Assembly: GCF_002128425.1 (NCBI RefSeq)
Contig: NZ_NESS01000006.1
Span: 268,704-332,703, forward strand
Direction: 5' to 3'
Length of the DNA stretch: 64,000 nt
DNA from: Gottfriedia acidiceleris
GTDB taxonomy: Bacteria; Bacillota; Bacilli; Bacillales; Bacillaceae_G
Positions 45,465-53,923 of the stretch are shown here, piece by piece; within the stretch, counting starts at the first letter, position 1; every line of letters starts with the position of its first letter. Below the pieces are notes generated by a model, which saw only the letters and a list, made by a program, of their open reading frames with translations, searched no databases and was not told the origin of the DNA. Both the position numbers and the translations under genes were made by a program.

Positions 45465-45540
45465 AAATTCTTTATATTTAACTATAAGAATCTATATAAA
45501 AATTATATAAATAAAAAACATGGAAAGAGGATTTCAAAAT

Positions 45541-45798
45541 ATGTTTACATTAGGAATTGACGTAAAAAAAACAGAAAAAGAATTGATTATTAAATGGCAG
45601 CTGACAAAAATCAATATTCCATTAGAGGAAATTATTGGAATTTCAGAGGATAGTACTTATGGTGGAGAAGATAACAATGCAATTCGAATAGGGTCACCAT
45701 ATGGTACAACTAATCGAATTTTAATTAAAACAACAAAACAAAATTACATATTATTTACTAACAATAACTTTAAAGTTTTAAATGAAATAAAATCATGA
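45541..45798 (+). CDS. sunI: Sublancin-type immunity protein, SunI (YolF)-like
   Basis: 85 residues with a bacterial PH-like fold pattern: [49 protein letters not shown] recall SunI/YolF of B. subtilis with the same GIDVKKT and RIGxPYGTT text. It protects the producer from its own glycocin. The ATG at 45541 has AAAGAGG 10 bp upstream; an in-frame ATG seven codons earlier lacks a site. No membrane segment is visible here. It closes the operon about 75 bp after bdbB. Confidence 0.85.
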   Translation: MFTLGIDVKKTEKELIIKWQLTKINIPLEEIIGISEDSTYGGEDNNAIRIGSPYGTTNRILIKTTKQNYILFTNNNFKVLNEIKS

Positions 45799-46022
45799 AA
45801 AATGAAAACATGTATAGAATAGAGAAGTCATAATAACAAAACAAAATATAAATAATTTCTAATTTTATTGATTTAAACTATACAATAGATATTTTATACA
45901 CCTAGTTAACATAAAGATTTTTTTCAAAGGTTCTTCGATTGAAAATCCTTTTTTAAATCAAATTGAATATTGTTAATGAGACCAATTGTATTAGAAAAAA
46001 GAATAAAGGACCAGAAAAATAA

Positions 46023-46262
46023 TTAGAAGATGAGCCAAGTGGTGAGGCAAAAATATTTATTTTAGACTTTTTATTAACAAATAAAAAACATTTCATTGAA
46101 TGGAATTTCACAAAGGAAAATTATTATAAAAATTATTACTTTTTTACCAAAGACAGAACAGTGTTTAATCCCGATATTATGGATCAAATAAATATCCCTC
46201 CCTCGGTAGCTAGATATATATATTCTAATCGCATTTTGGCGAAAATAATTGAACGTATATAA
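46023..46262 (+). pseudogene. Gene remnant without start codon
   Basis: An open frame of 79 codons (…EAKIFILDFLLTNKKHFIEW… to SNRILAKIIERI) has no usable start and is preceded by an in-frame TAA. Upstream of that stop the frame still reads through plausible residues. I do not recognise it. Beyond it (46375-46526), frames FTNERFEEFEKENKVIKK and MLTDSNTILMQAVTDDRF join only across an A7 run, a second remnant. The rest of 45799-46503 shows nothing else. Confidence 0.5.
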
Positions 46263-46503
46263 TGTATAGTGTTAATTTATATAAATATGGATGTAACTCA
46301 CTGGCATCTCAAGTGTTTCCACATGCACTCTACACATGTCTATATAATCCTGTAACACCTTTTATAAAAACTTGATACAATATTGGAGCATTTTGAAGTT
46401 TACAAATGAACGTTTTGAAGAATTTGAAAAAGAAAATAAAGTAATAAAAAAATGTTAACTGATAGTAATACAATTTTAATGCAAGCTGTGACGGATGATA
46501 GAT

Positions 46504-46740
46504 TTAATTTATTTTTTGAAAGATAGAAAAACAAATTAAAAACAAACCAAAAAAGAAATCTATACGATTAGTCACCTGTTTATTTTTGTAGCTTAGAAAA
46601 CAAGATTCTAATATAAGTGATCCACCTAAAATGCACATAAAAATTATTTTTAAATCAATATTTTGAGGTTTAATAATAAAAAGACTACCTATCATTACTG
46701 CTATAAAAAAAGGTTTTATTTTTTTTGTCAAATAAGTCAT
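46504..46740 (-). CDS. Small membrane protein, 78 residues
   Basis: Three hydrophobic stretches (PFFIAVMIGSLFII, IIFMCILGGSLIL, FFFGLFLICFSIF) in a short basic protein. The ATG at 46740 is preceded by GAAGGTG; an earlier in-frame start is not. It diverges from the secreted protein gene at 46903 and sits at the end of the glycocin island, so an immunity or membrane accessory role is possible but unproven. Confidence 0.6.
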   Translation of the reverse strand: MTYLTKKIKPFFIAVMIGSLFIIKPQNIDLKIIFMCILGGSLILESCFLSYKNKQVTNRIDFFFGLFLICFSIFQKIN

Positions 46741-46902
46741 CACAAACACCTTCTAAATCTATAGATTAATTGTTATATTATACCATAAAATAGTTTGATA
46801 AATATTGTGACAAAAGTACATAAAAACGTCATTTATGGAACATTTTTCCTCCAAATATTTTGTTAACATTAAAAGTGAATAGTTAAATGTTAGGAGGAAA
46901 TC

Positions 46903-47457
46903 ATGACAAAATTAAGAATAACCGTACTCTCTGGAGCAATTTTGACATCAACAATTGCTCCAAACTTTGTAAATGCAGAAGAAACTCAGCTAGTACAGGA
47001 AGAAGCAAGCAACATAACTGATGATACGATTTTCGTCGATGAATCAGATAAACTTGAACAACTTGAAGCTGAAGCATTAGCTACACCTGAAACTCCTGAG
47101 AAATCAGCTCGTATGGTAGTAAATGATGGATATCAAGATTATACTTATGCAAAAACTGTTTATGGTACTACAAGTGCACGTGACGGATTCGTAGCAGCAG
47201 TTGCAACTACTCTGATTAATGGATTACCAGGAGGTTATTATATAAATAAAGCAAAAGCTGTTTGGAATGGTATATTAGTTTTCCTTGGATTTGGTAACTA
47301 TACCCCTAAATATCTAAAAGCGGTAATTTATGTGAAGAATGACGCTTATTTCAACAGGAGTAAAATAATTTATTATTCATACTCAGACAGCAAACGTACT
47401 AAATTAATTAGTAAAACTACTAGATACCACTCAATTCAATTAAAAGACTATAGATAA
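46903..47457 (+). CDS. Secreted protein of unknown function, 184 residues
   Basis: The signal peptide (LRITVLSGAILTSTIAPNFVNA) is cleaved near residue 26. An acidic stretch (about 27-65, many Glu and Asp) resembles a propeptide. The mature-like C-terminal part (about 70-184) is basic and Tyr/Lys-rich, with a Gly-containing hydrophobic block (FVAAVATTLINGLPGGYYI, GILVFLGFGNY). No Cys occurs, and no known domain is recognised. AGGAGGAA precedes the ATG, and a strong terminator follows. It could be a pre-pro-peptide toxin or surface protein; I cannot say which. Confidence 0.8.
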   Translation: MTKLRITVLSGAILTSTIAPNFVNAEETQLVQEEASNITDDTIFVDESDKLEQLEAEALATPETPEKSARMVVNDGYQDYTYAKTVYGTTSARDGFVAAVATTLINGLPGGYYINKAKAVWNGILVFLGFGNYTPKYLKAVIYVKNDAYFNRSKIIYYSYSDSKRTKLISKTTRYHSIQLKDYR

Positions 47458-47466
47458 CCTAACTAA

Positions 47467-47502
47467 AAAAAGGCTTATAAAGAAATGTATAAGCCTTTTT
47501 CT
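47467..47502 (+). terminator. Terminator of the secreted protein gene
   Basis: AAAAGGCTTATA pairs with TATAAGCCTTTT, followed by a T-rich tract. Confidence 0.88.
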
Positions 47503-47890
47503 TTTTTAAGCTATTGGGTTGAGCTAGTCCCATAAAATACGAAACTTATTTTAGTAGCTGTGTTTCACTCGGCTACTAACGGTTCAGCTATTTTTTTGTA
47601 TCACAGTACATAATGACTGGAAAATACTATGTATCTCCAATTCTTAATCCCACATTGAATAGCTGAAAAATCCCTCTGAGAGAGCTTCTGCTTCTAAATA
47701 AATTCGTAAAAAAGAAAGAGCAATTCTTTTGCTGTTAAAGGTGTATTGAAGCTGTTCAGAAGTCTTTAATTAAATAAAGTTTTTTTCAAAGCATATATAT
47801 GATACTAGTAAAAATAGGTTAAAAGTGAATCATTTAAAAGTTGATAAACCAATACATTGAAAATAATAGAGTAGAAGAGGGGAGATTTAT
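47503..47890. other. Gene-poor segment with possible minus-strand remnant
   Basis: No intact gene. On the minus strand, about 47649-47757, TPLTAKELLFLFYEFI meets a stop, while a frame shifted by one base continues LEAEALSEGFFSYSMWD, suggesting a decayed gene. TAGTAGC/GCTACTA forms a short inverted repeat near 47555-47582. A GAGGGGAG site at 47876-47883 belongs to the next gene. Confidence 0.35.
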
Positions 47891-48769
47891 ATAATTATTG
47901 ATTGCCATTTTCATGTGGATGAATCCATGCTGACTTTAGAAAAAATGATAGAGGGGATGGATAAAAATAATGTAGCAAAAACTGCTCTTATCCCCCCAAT
48001 GAGTGAAACAATGTTTGAATCAGATAGTACCATTCAGTATCATATACAACGATTATTCCGTTTTCTAATACTTAATACACCTCAAATTGGTCACAAGCTT
48101 TATGATAGTCTTGTAAAAGATGGTTATTTGAAACTTTATGGAAATTCATATAAGATTTTTAACAAGCCGAACAATGATATCGTGGCTACTGCAATTGCAA
48201 GATTTCCAGACCGATTTCTAGGTTGGGCAGCAGTGAACCCTATGATTCCTAATTTTATGGAAGAAATAGAATTCTATCTTAAAAACCCTAGTTTTATTGG
48301 GGTAAAAGCTCATCCATTCATGCATGGTTATAGTATTAAAGCTCTTGAACCAGTTGCTGCTTTATGTGAATCAAAAGGTGTACCTATGATTATTCATCTA
48401 TCTTCTGAGAGTGATTCCTATAAATATCTACCTGAAAATTTTCCTAAACTTAAATTAATTTATGCTCACGCTGGTCTACCATTTTGGAGAAAACTATGGA
48501 AATACGTTAAGGAACAACCAAATGTATATGTTGATACATCAAGTGATTATCTAAATCCGTCAATTGTAAAACAAGCGGTAGAGGTATTAGGTTTCCGTAA
48601 AGTTCTATTTGGCTGTGACGGACCATATGGAATGAAGACTTTTAATGAATATGACTATTCGGACAAGAAAAGCTGGATTGAATCCCTTCTAATTCCTGAT
48701 AACGAAAAGGAATACATACTCGGAAAAAACTTTTTAGGATTAATTCAATTAGGAAATTATCTTTATTAA
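47891..48769 (+). CDS. Amidohydrolase_2 family metal-dependent hydrolase, non-AUG start
   Basis: 292 residues if counted from 47891. IIIDCHFHVDE gives the metal-binding HxH pair, GVKAHPF the next ligand region, AHAGLPFW the His and GCDGPYG the Asp of the TIM-barrel amidohydrolases. The reaction type is hydrolysis or decarboxylation; the substrate is unknown. The HxH motif lies upstream of the first GTG (47915), so translation must start earlier. GAGGGGAG (47876-47883) points to ATA at 47891 or ATT at 47894. Either a rare start codon is used or the ATG was lost. Confidence 0.78.
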   Translation: MIIDCHFHVDESMLTLEKMIEGMDKNNVAKTALIPPMSETMFESDSTIQYHIQRLFRFLILNTPQIGHKLYDSLVKDGYLKLYGNSYKIFNKPNNDIVATAIARFPDRFLGWAAVNPMIPNFMEEIEFYLKNPSFIGVKAHPFMHGYSIKALEPVAALCESKGVPMIIHLSSESDSYKYLPENFPKLKLIYAHAGLPFWRKLWKYVKEQPNVYVDTSSDYLNPSIVKQAVEVLGFRKVLFGCDGPYGMKTFNEYDYSDKKSWIESLLIPDNEKEYILGKNFLGLIQLGNYLY

Positions 48770-48791
48770 ATGAAGGCAACAATAATCAAAA

Positions 48792-48822
48792 ATAGGTCTA
48801 CCAAAATCGGTAGACCTTGTTT
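48792..48822. terminator. Terminator between converging genes
   Basis: AGGTCTACC pairs with GGTAGACCT around a 6-bp loop, with a modest T-rich tail on each side. Confidence 0.75.
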
Positions 48823-48826
48823 CTAA

Positions 48827-51800
48827 TTAGTTGGACTCACTAATCGTTTTATTAATAACATCTATCACATAGTTTTTTGTGTTTTTGTTGATTGAACCGC
48901 CATCACCTTTAAAAATCGTGGTTTTGGTTGTATCAGTTGGTTCAATGTGTACTGGTACTAGTGTCTGACCGTCTTTTAGATTAAAAGATTGGGTAAAATT
49001 CATCTCATTATCAACAGTTACTTTTTCCCCGTTGATGGTAAGGTTAGCTCCTTTAATAGAATTCCCTTTGAGAGTTAAAGTTGAACCATTTACATCAATT
49101 TGGCTTACTACAAGCGGCTTATCAATCCAGCGTAAAATTGTATCTTGGACAGTCATTTTGTTGCCACCTTGGTTTGAAACAACTATTTTCATATCAGTTC
49201 CAGTCGCACCGTAACCATAGTAACTGATATCATCGTCTGATCGATCAGATGGTGTATGGTCTGCTAATCCTTCATGATCCCAAGTGTTGTCTCTCGTATA
49301 TTTATAGGTAATTTCAGTTCCTTCTTCAAGCTCAACTGTATATTCCCAATCCGGTGTAACTGCGCCATTTCGGCTCATTGACCATGCACCTGTATTCCAA
49401 CCATTTAAGCTGTTAGGTATATTCATTTGTGCTGACAATGGAGTGTCATCTGGTGCATGCACCTTAAAGGTGACTTGTACCATGACAATATCTGGTGTGA
49501 CAGTTACAGTATTTGAATCCACGTAGTTCCCTGCCTGATCAAAGACGCGGATTTGGTAATTATATGTTGTACCGTTTGTGACCTGATAATCACGGAAGGT
49601 AGTAGTGTCCCCGTTTACTGAAGTAAGTATATGACCGTCACGATAAATGACAGTTTTATATGGCTGATCTGGCTGCGTAAGTTTCCAGTTCAAGTTAACC
49701 TGACCAGATTCTTGAATTGGTGTTTCCACATTGACCTTACTAGCAGGGGGAGTAGTATCTAAAGTGCTACGTGTATAATTCACTTCTTTTGTTTCAGAGT
49801 ATACCCATGTATTTCCTAAATCAGGTGTAAAGGCCATTCGGTATTCATATTGGCCAGCCTCTAATGGTGTGAAGCTACCTTGAAACTCATTAGCTTGATT
49901 TTCCTGAGTCTGACCATTATATAGAGCTTGGTATGACTCCCAAGCAGTCTGGCCTTTCATTCTTACTTGAAGCTCGGCCTTAATTCCTTCAGCTGGTCCT
50001 GTTTCTGTTGCACCTTGCAAGTAAAAAGTTGCTTTAACATTAGAATCAAGCGCTAAATTCAGCTCCTGGTTGGCTAAAGCTGTCATATTGGACACGCTAG
50101 CTTTGCTAACATCGTAATGAGGCACGAGACCAACTGAAACAGCAGGTTCAGATTCGTTCCCATTAGAATCTACAGCAGTTACAGAAAAATAGTAGTTGCG
50201 CCCATTATTTAAATCTGAAATGGTTACATTAGTGTCTTTAGTTTCTTTTACTTTTGTCCATAATCCGCCAGCAACAGTTGTTTGATAAACATTGAATTTT
50301 GTGCCAGTTCCTGTCCAGCTTAACGTAATTTGTTTAGAGCCTACAGTACCGATTACATTTTTAACTGACTGTGGATTTTTCACGTCATTACTAGAAAGTA
50401 ACATTCTTCCTGATTCAGCAGGTATGGTCAATGTTAACTTGCCATCCTTCACAGTAGCAGCGTATTTTTTATCTAATTGGTCTTCTAGACGGATTCCGTT
50501 TGCAATCAGCTTTTTTGTGTCAACATCAACAGTTCGTTCAGTTTTCCCTCTATTAATGATGATAAGAGCTGATTTTGTACCTTTAGTACGAACGTAAGCT
50601 AATACATCGTCTTTAGCATAAATATGGTGAAGATCTCCATGACTAAATAAATCGGAATTTTTACTACGAATTTGACCAATATTTTGATAATGTTTAATCA
50701 AATCTTGGTTTTCTTTTCCCCATGGATACGTGCGGCGATCATCTGGATCTTTTGATCCCGTTTGACCTGCTTCATCTCCATAATAAATGGTTGGTGCACC
50801 TGGATAACCCATTTGAAGGATAGAGGCTAGCTTTAATCGTTTCACACCTTCATTGTAATTATAGTTCGGATCTTGTTCAGCTCTGTTATAAGTATCTGTT
50901 CCATTGCCTAGTAGGAATATAGCTCGTGCTGTATCATGAGATCCCATTAGATTCATAAGAGCATAAAAAGCTTCCTTTGGATAATCCTCTTGGACAGCAA
51001 GGAGTGAATTTTGTGCATTTTCTGCATTACCATTTTTTAAATAATCCAATATGGCACCTCGGAAACGATAATTCATTACGGAGTCATATTGATCTCCTAA
51101 GAAGTATTTGGAAGCATCATCCCAAATTTCTCCTAGAATAAGTGGTTTTTCATCTTTTTGAAGAGTTTGTCCTGAACCTGTCATCTTCTTGGATTTAATT
51201 TCTTTTCGAAATTCCTGCCAAAATGAGCTGTCTACTTCATTCGCTACATCTAAACGCCATCCAGAAGAACCTCGATCAATCCATGATTTGCTTACAGAGT
51301 CCTTATCATACATTATATAGTTAGCTAATGCAGTGTTGTTAAGTTCACTAGGGTGATCAACTTTTGAACCTTCTTTTGATTCAAATACTGGGAGACTGTC
51401 ATAGCCCCACCAACCTTCATACTTATAATGTTCTCCGGTTGAAACACCGTTAACTTTTTCGTTTGGAACTTTAACATTTTCAATATGGAACCAGTTTTCA
51501 AAACCGTACGGGCTAAAGGACTGGCCTTCGGATAGAAGTTGCTTTTTCGCATTCTCTTTGGCAGTAGCCTCGGACAATTTTTCATCATTCATCAAATTAT
51601 AAACACGAGACCAATATTCATAAGCGCCAACTGTTTTATATTTGTTATAGCGGTCAAAATAGATTGAATCGTCAGAGACGTGGTTAAAAACACCGTCTAA
51701 AATTAAATGCATGTTACGCTTCGCTAATTCTTTTGTGAAATCCTTAAATTCTTTTTCTGAGCCAAACATCGGGTCCACTTCTTTGTAATCTGTTGCATCA

Positions 51801-53251
51801 TATTTATGATTAGATGGTGCAAGAGTAATCGGATTTAAATAGAGTGTGTTGACTCCCAGTGATTGAAGATAATCAAGCTTGGCTTTGATTCCAGAAATGT
51901 CTCCTCCGTAAAAATCGTTACTAAACTCGCCGTCTCCAGTATACGAACCACTTCCTTTTTCATTCGGATTGTCTGGTAAGCTTGACCAAGAAGTAGGATG
52001 TTCGATTTGTTGATTACCACGAGCTCCAATTTTATCCTTTACATTGTCATTTGACTTGTTGCCGTTATAAAAGCGATCAGGAAAGATTTGATAGACTACA
52101 GCTTCTTTCATCCAATCTGGAGTTTGATACTGCGGGTCATATACTGTCAGTTGAAAAAGACTTGCATTTTTATCTACAGTTTTTCCAGTATGACCTTCTT
52201 GTGTGTCTTCACCATATTCTGCGGTTGTATCTTGATCTCTGACAATGAACTTATACCCATAAATACCTTTGTCTGCTAGAGTTAACATAGCTTCCCAGTA
52301 CTCAAGATCACCTTTACCATTTGTATTTGACCATCCTACATTTTTCATAGATAAGACTTTTGTTGTACCTGAATTATAGTTTTTTACATAGAGGCTCGCG
52401 CCTGTTAAGTCACCTTTCTTAGCCGAAATCCTGAAAGTGACAGGCGTCTTAGCAGCAACAGCCCCAAATGGCTTTCGGTATACTACGTCCCATGAATCAT
52501 GATAGAGGGCGTTCTGATCAATCCAGCCGTCAGAGCCTGTTGGCTTATAGTCTGTATATACTTCTTTAGTTTGATTATTATAGAAAAATGTAATAGTAGT
52601 TTCAGAGAGTACATTTAACTTCAGATTGGAAGTAGGGTAGGACTCGGTCCAATCTTTTCCCAGTACAATCTTATATTCGTATGTACCACTTGGCACTTTT
52701 GTAGTGAACGAATAGATATTTTTGAAATTATCATCCTTTAAAAATGCTGTAGAGTCCGCTGGGCTCCAAGCTGCCCCTGCATTAATTGCAGGTTGAATTG
52801 TTCCAACAATGCGAGGTTGTCTTTCTTCTACTAAAGAGGTGTAGTGCGTGCTGTCTGTAATTGAATGAGTGTTATCATTATAGTAGAAGGTAACATCTTT
52901 TTGTTCAGACAGTATTAGTTTAATGTTGTTGCCACCAGGATTTCCGTCTTCACCGTAATTTTCTGACCAGTTTCCACCAATAGCGATTTTGTACTCATAT
53001 TCACCAGCCGGTAAAGTACCATTAAATGTATAAAGACCATTACCTTTATAAACCATTTCTGTTTGGTGTGAAGATGGGTCCCAATCGCCTGAATTTCCTA
53101 ACAATTTTTGAAAGCTTCCAACAAGTACAACTTGCCTAGCCATCGTTTCTGCTGCTTTTACAGTTCCATTTGTAAAAAATCCCGGAACCATCTGGAGAAC
53201 TAATCCTAATACAGTGACGAGCGATAATATTGATTTCTGTTTTCTCCTCAT
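48827..53251 (-). CDS. Secreted amylopullulanase (GH13, multidomain)
   Basis: 1474 residues with a signal peptide (about 1-34). Two X25/pullulanase-type starch-binding modules lie at about 38-133 and 145-237. A CBM34-like N-domain (244-372) precedes the GH13 catalytic barrel (about 380-860) with region I DGVFNH at 519, nucleophile Asp668 (GWRLDVANE), acid-base Glu708 (ILGEIWDD) and Asp773 (GSHDT). A beta C-domain, two fibronectin III modules, a CBM20-like module (WEYTVELEEGTEITYKYTRD) and a C-terminal beta domain follow. It should cleave alpha-1,4 and alpha-1,6 bonds of starch or pullulan outside the cell. No anchor is seen. AAAGGGG precedes the ATG. It is probably glucose-repressed (see 53282 and 53338). 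Confidence 0.9.
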   Translation of the reverse strand: MRRKQKSILSLVTVLGLVLQMVPGFFTNGTVKAAETMARQVVLVGSFQKLLGNSGDWDPSSHQTEMVYKGNGLYTFNGTLPAGEYEYKIAIGGNWSENYGEDGNPGGNNIKLILSEQKDVTFYYNDNTHSITDSTHYTSLVEERQPRIVGTIQPAINAGAAWSPADSTAFLKDDNFKNIYSFTTKVPSGTYEYKIVLGKDWTESYPTSNLKLNVLSETTITFFYNNQTKEVYTDYKPTGSDGWIDQNALYHDSWDVVYRKPFGAVAAKTPVTFRISAKKGDLTGASLYVKNYNSGTTKVLSMKNVGWSNTNGKGDLEYWEAMLTLADKGIYGYKFIVRDQDTTAEYGEDTQEGHTGKTVDKNASLFQLTVYDPQYQTPDWMKEAVVYQIFPDRFYNGNKSNDNVKDKIGARGNQQIEHPTSWSSLPDNPNEKGSGSYTGDGEFSNDFYGGDISGIKAKLDYLQSLGVNTLYLNPITLAPSNHKYDATDYKEVDPMFGSEKEFKDFTKELAKRNMHLILDGVFNHVSDDSIYFDRYNKYKTVGAYEYWSRVYNLMNDEKLSEATAKENAKKQLLSEGQSFSPYGFENWFHIENVKVPNEKVNGVSTGEHYKYEGWWGYDSLPVFESKEGSKVDHPSELNNTALANYIMYDKDSVSKSWIDRGSSGWRLDVANEVDSSFWQEFRKEIKSKKMTGSGQTLQKDEKPLILGEIWDDASKYFLGDQYDSVMNYRFRGAILDYLKNGNAENAQNSLLAVQEDYPKEAFYALMNLMGSHDTARAIFLLGNGTDTYNRAEQDPNYNYNEGVKRLKLASILQMGYPGAPTIYYGDEAGQTGSKDPDDRRTYPWGKENQDLIKHYQNIGQIRSKNSDLFSHGDLHHIYAKDDVLAYVRTKGTKSALIIINRGKTERTVDVDTKKLIANGIRLEDQLDKKYAATVKDGKLTLTIPAESGRMLLSSNDVKNPQSVKNVIGTVGSKQITLSWTGTGTKFNVYQTTVAGGLWTKVKETKDTNVTISDLNNGRNYYFSVTAVDSNGNESEPAVSVGLVPHYDVSKASVSNMTALANQELNLALDSNVKATFYLQGATETGPAEGIKAELQVRMKGQTAWESYQALYNGQTQENQANEFQGSFTPLEAGQYEYRMAFTPDLGNTWVYSETKEVNYTRSTLDTTPPASKVNVETPIQESGQVNLNWKLTQPDQPYKTVIYRDGHILTSVNGDTTTFRDYQVTNGTTYNYQIRVFDQAGNYVDSNTVTVTPDIVMVQVTFKVHAPDDTPLSAQMNIPNSLNGWNTGAWSMSRNGAVTPDWEYTVELEEGTEITYKYTRDNTWDHEGLADHTPSDRSDDDISYYGYGATGTDMKIVVSNQGGNKMTVQDTILRWIDKPLVVSQIDVNGSTLTLKGNSIKGANLTINGEKVTVDNEMNFTQSFNLKDGQTLVPVHIEPTDTTKTTIFKGDGGSINKNTKNYVIDVINKTISESN

Positions 53252-53281
53252 GAAAAAACCCCTTTCTTCTCTCTAAATTAA

Positions 53282-53295
53282 GAAAACGTTTGTAC
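53282..53295. promoter_or_regulatory. Second LacI/CcpA-type operator, degenerate
   Basis: GAAAACGTTTGTAC, a weaker copy of the operator at 53338, between promoter and start codon of the amylopullulanase gene. The centres lie about 56 bp apart. Confidence 0.55.
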
Positions 53296-53337
53296 AAAAG
53301 TTGCATCAAAAATATGTATGTAGGTATTGCTTAGTTT

Positions 53338-53351
53338 TGCAAACGTTTGCA
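53338..53351. promoter_or_regulatory. LacI/CcpA-type operator (cre-like)
   Basis: TGCAAACGTTTGCA is a perfect 14-bp palindrome that fits the cre consensus TGNAARCGNWWWCA at 13 of 14 positions. It overlaps a possible minus-strand -35 (TTGCAA). CcpA or a maltose-type LacI regulator is the likely ligand. Confidence 0.75.
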
Positions 53352-53467
53352 CAAATTGTTTTCAAACTAATTATAACTTTTTATTAACACAAATCAATGG
53401 AAAATGGCTAAATAATACAAATTTTCTGAATAAAATATACCTAATGACAATTCAAGATAGGGTTCAT

Positions 53468-53593
53468 ATGAATTTAAATAAACTGGCTGATAAAGGGATA
53501 ATAGCAGTAAATGAAACGGTAGAAGATTTGTGGAATAGTAAATTTGTAAGTCAACTAATAGAAATAGATGATATTAGAGAAGTAGTAGAGTAG
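53468..53593 (+). CDS. Short ORF, 41 residues, possible gene remnant
   Basis: MNLNKLADKGIIAVNETVED and a tail ending IDDIREVVE; the ATG has TAGGG 6 bp upstream. The frame is open further upstream but without a site. Downstream, to 53760, broken frames such as AKDVGIEIAKEYI appear, so this may be the start of a decayed gene. Function is not recognised. The remaining bases to 53864 hold nothing clear. Confidence 0.35.
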   Translation: MNLNKLADKGIIAVNETVEDLWNSKFVSQLIEIDDIREVVE

Positions 53594-53864
53594 GGGAGCT
53601 TTTTCCTATTCTGTATTTGAAAAAGCAAAAGATGTAGGAATTGAGATCGCGAAGGAATACATATAAAGGAGATAGTTGGAGTGAAGTAGAGAAGAGAAAT
53701 TGTTTGCACACGGTATGGCTGTATAAGCAAAAGATGTAGCAAAAATTTATTGGGATAAATCTACGAATGTGTAGAGCAAAATACGCTCACAGATGCTAAT
53801 TTTACTATTTGAGATTAAAAAATAATAGAGGAGAGTAATGAAAGAGATTCATAGCTCAAATACA

Positions 53865-53909
53865 AAAAGATGCGCTCCCAATTAACAATCTGGGACCGCG
53901 TCTTTTTGT
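53865..53909 (-). terminator. Terminator of the methylmalonate-semialdehyde dehydrogenase gene
   Basis: On the minus strand, AAAAAGACGCGGTCCCA pairs (a few mismatches) with TGGGAGCGCATCTTTTT. Confidence 0.75.
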
Positions 53910-53923
53910 GTCTATTAAAATGA

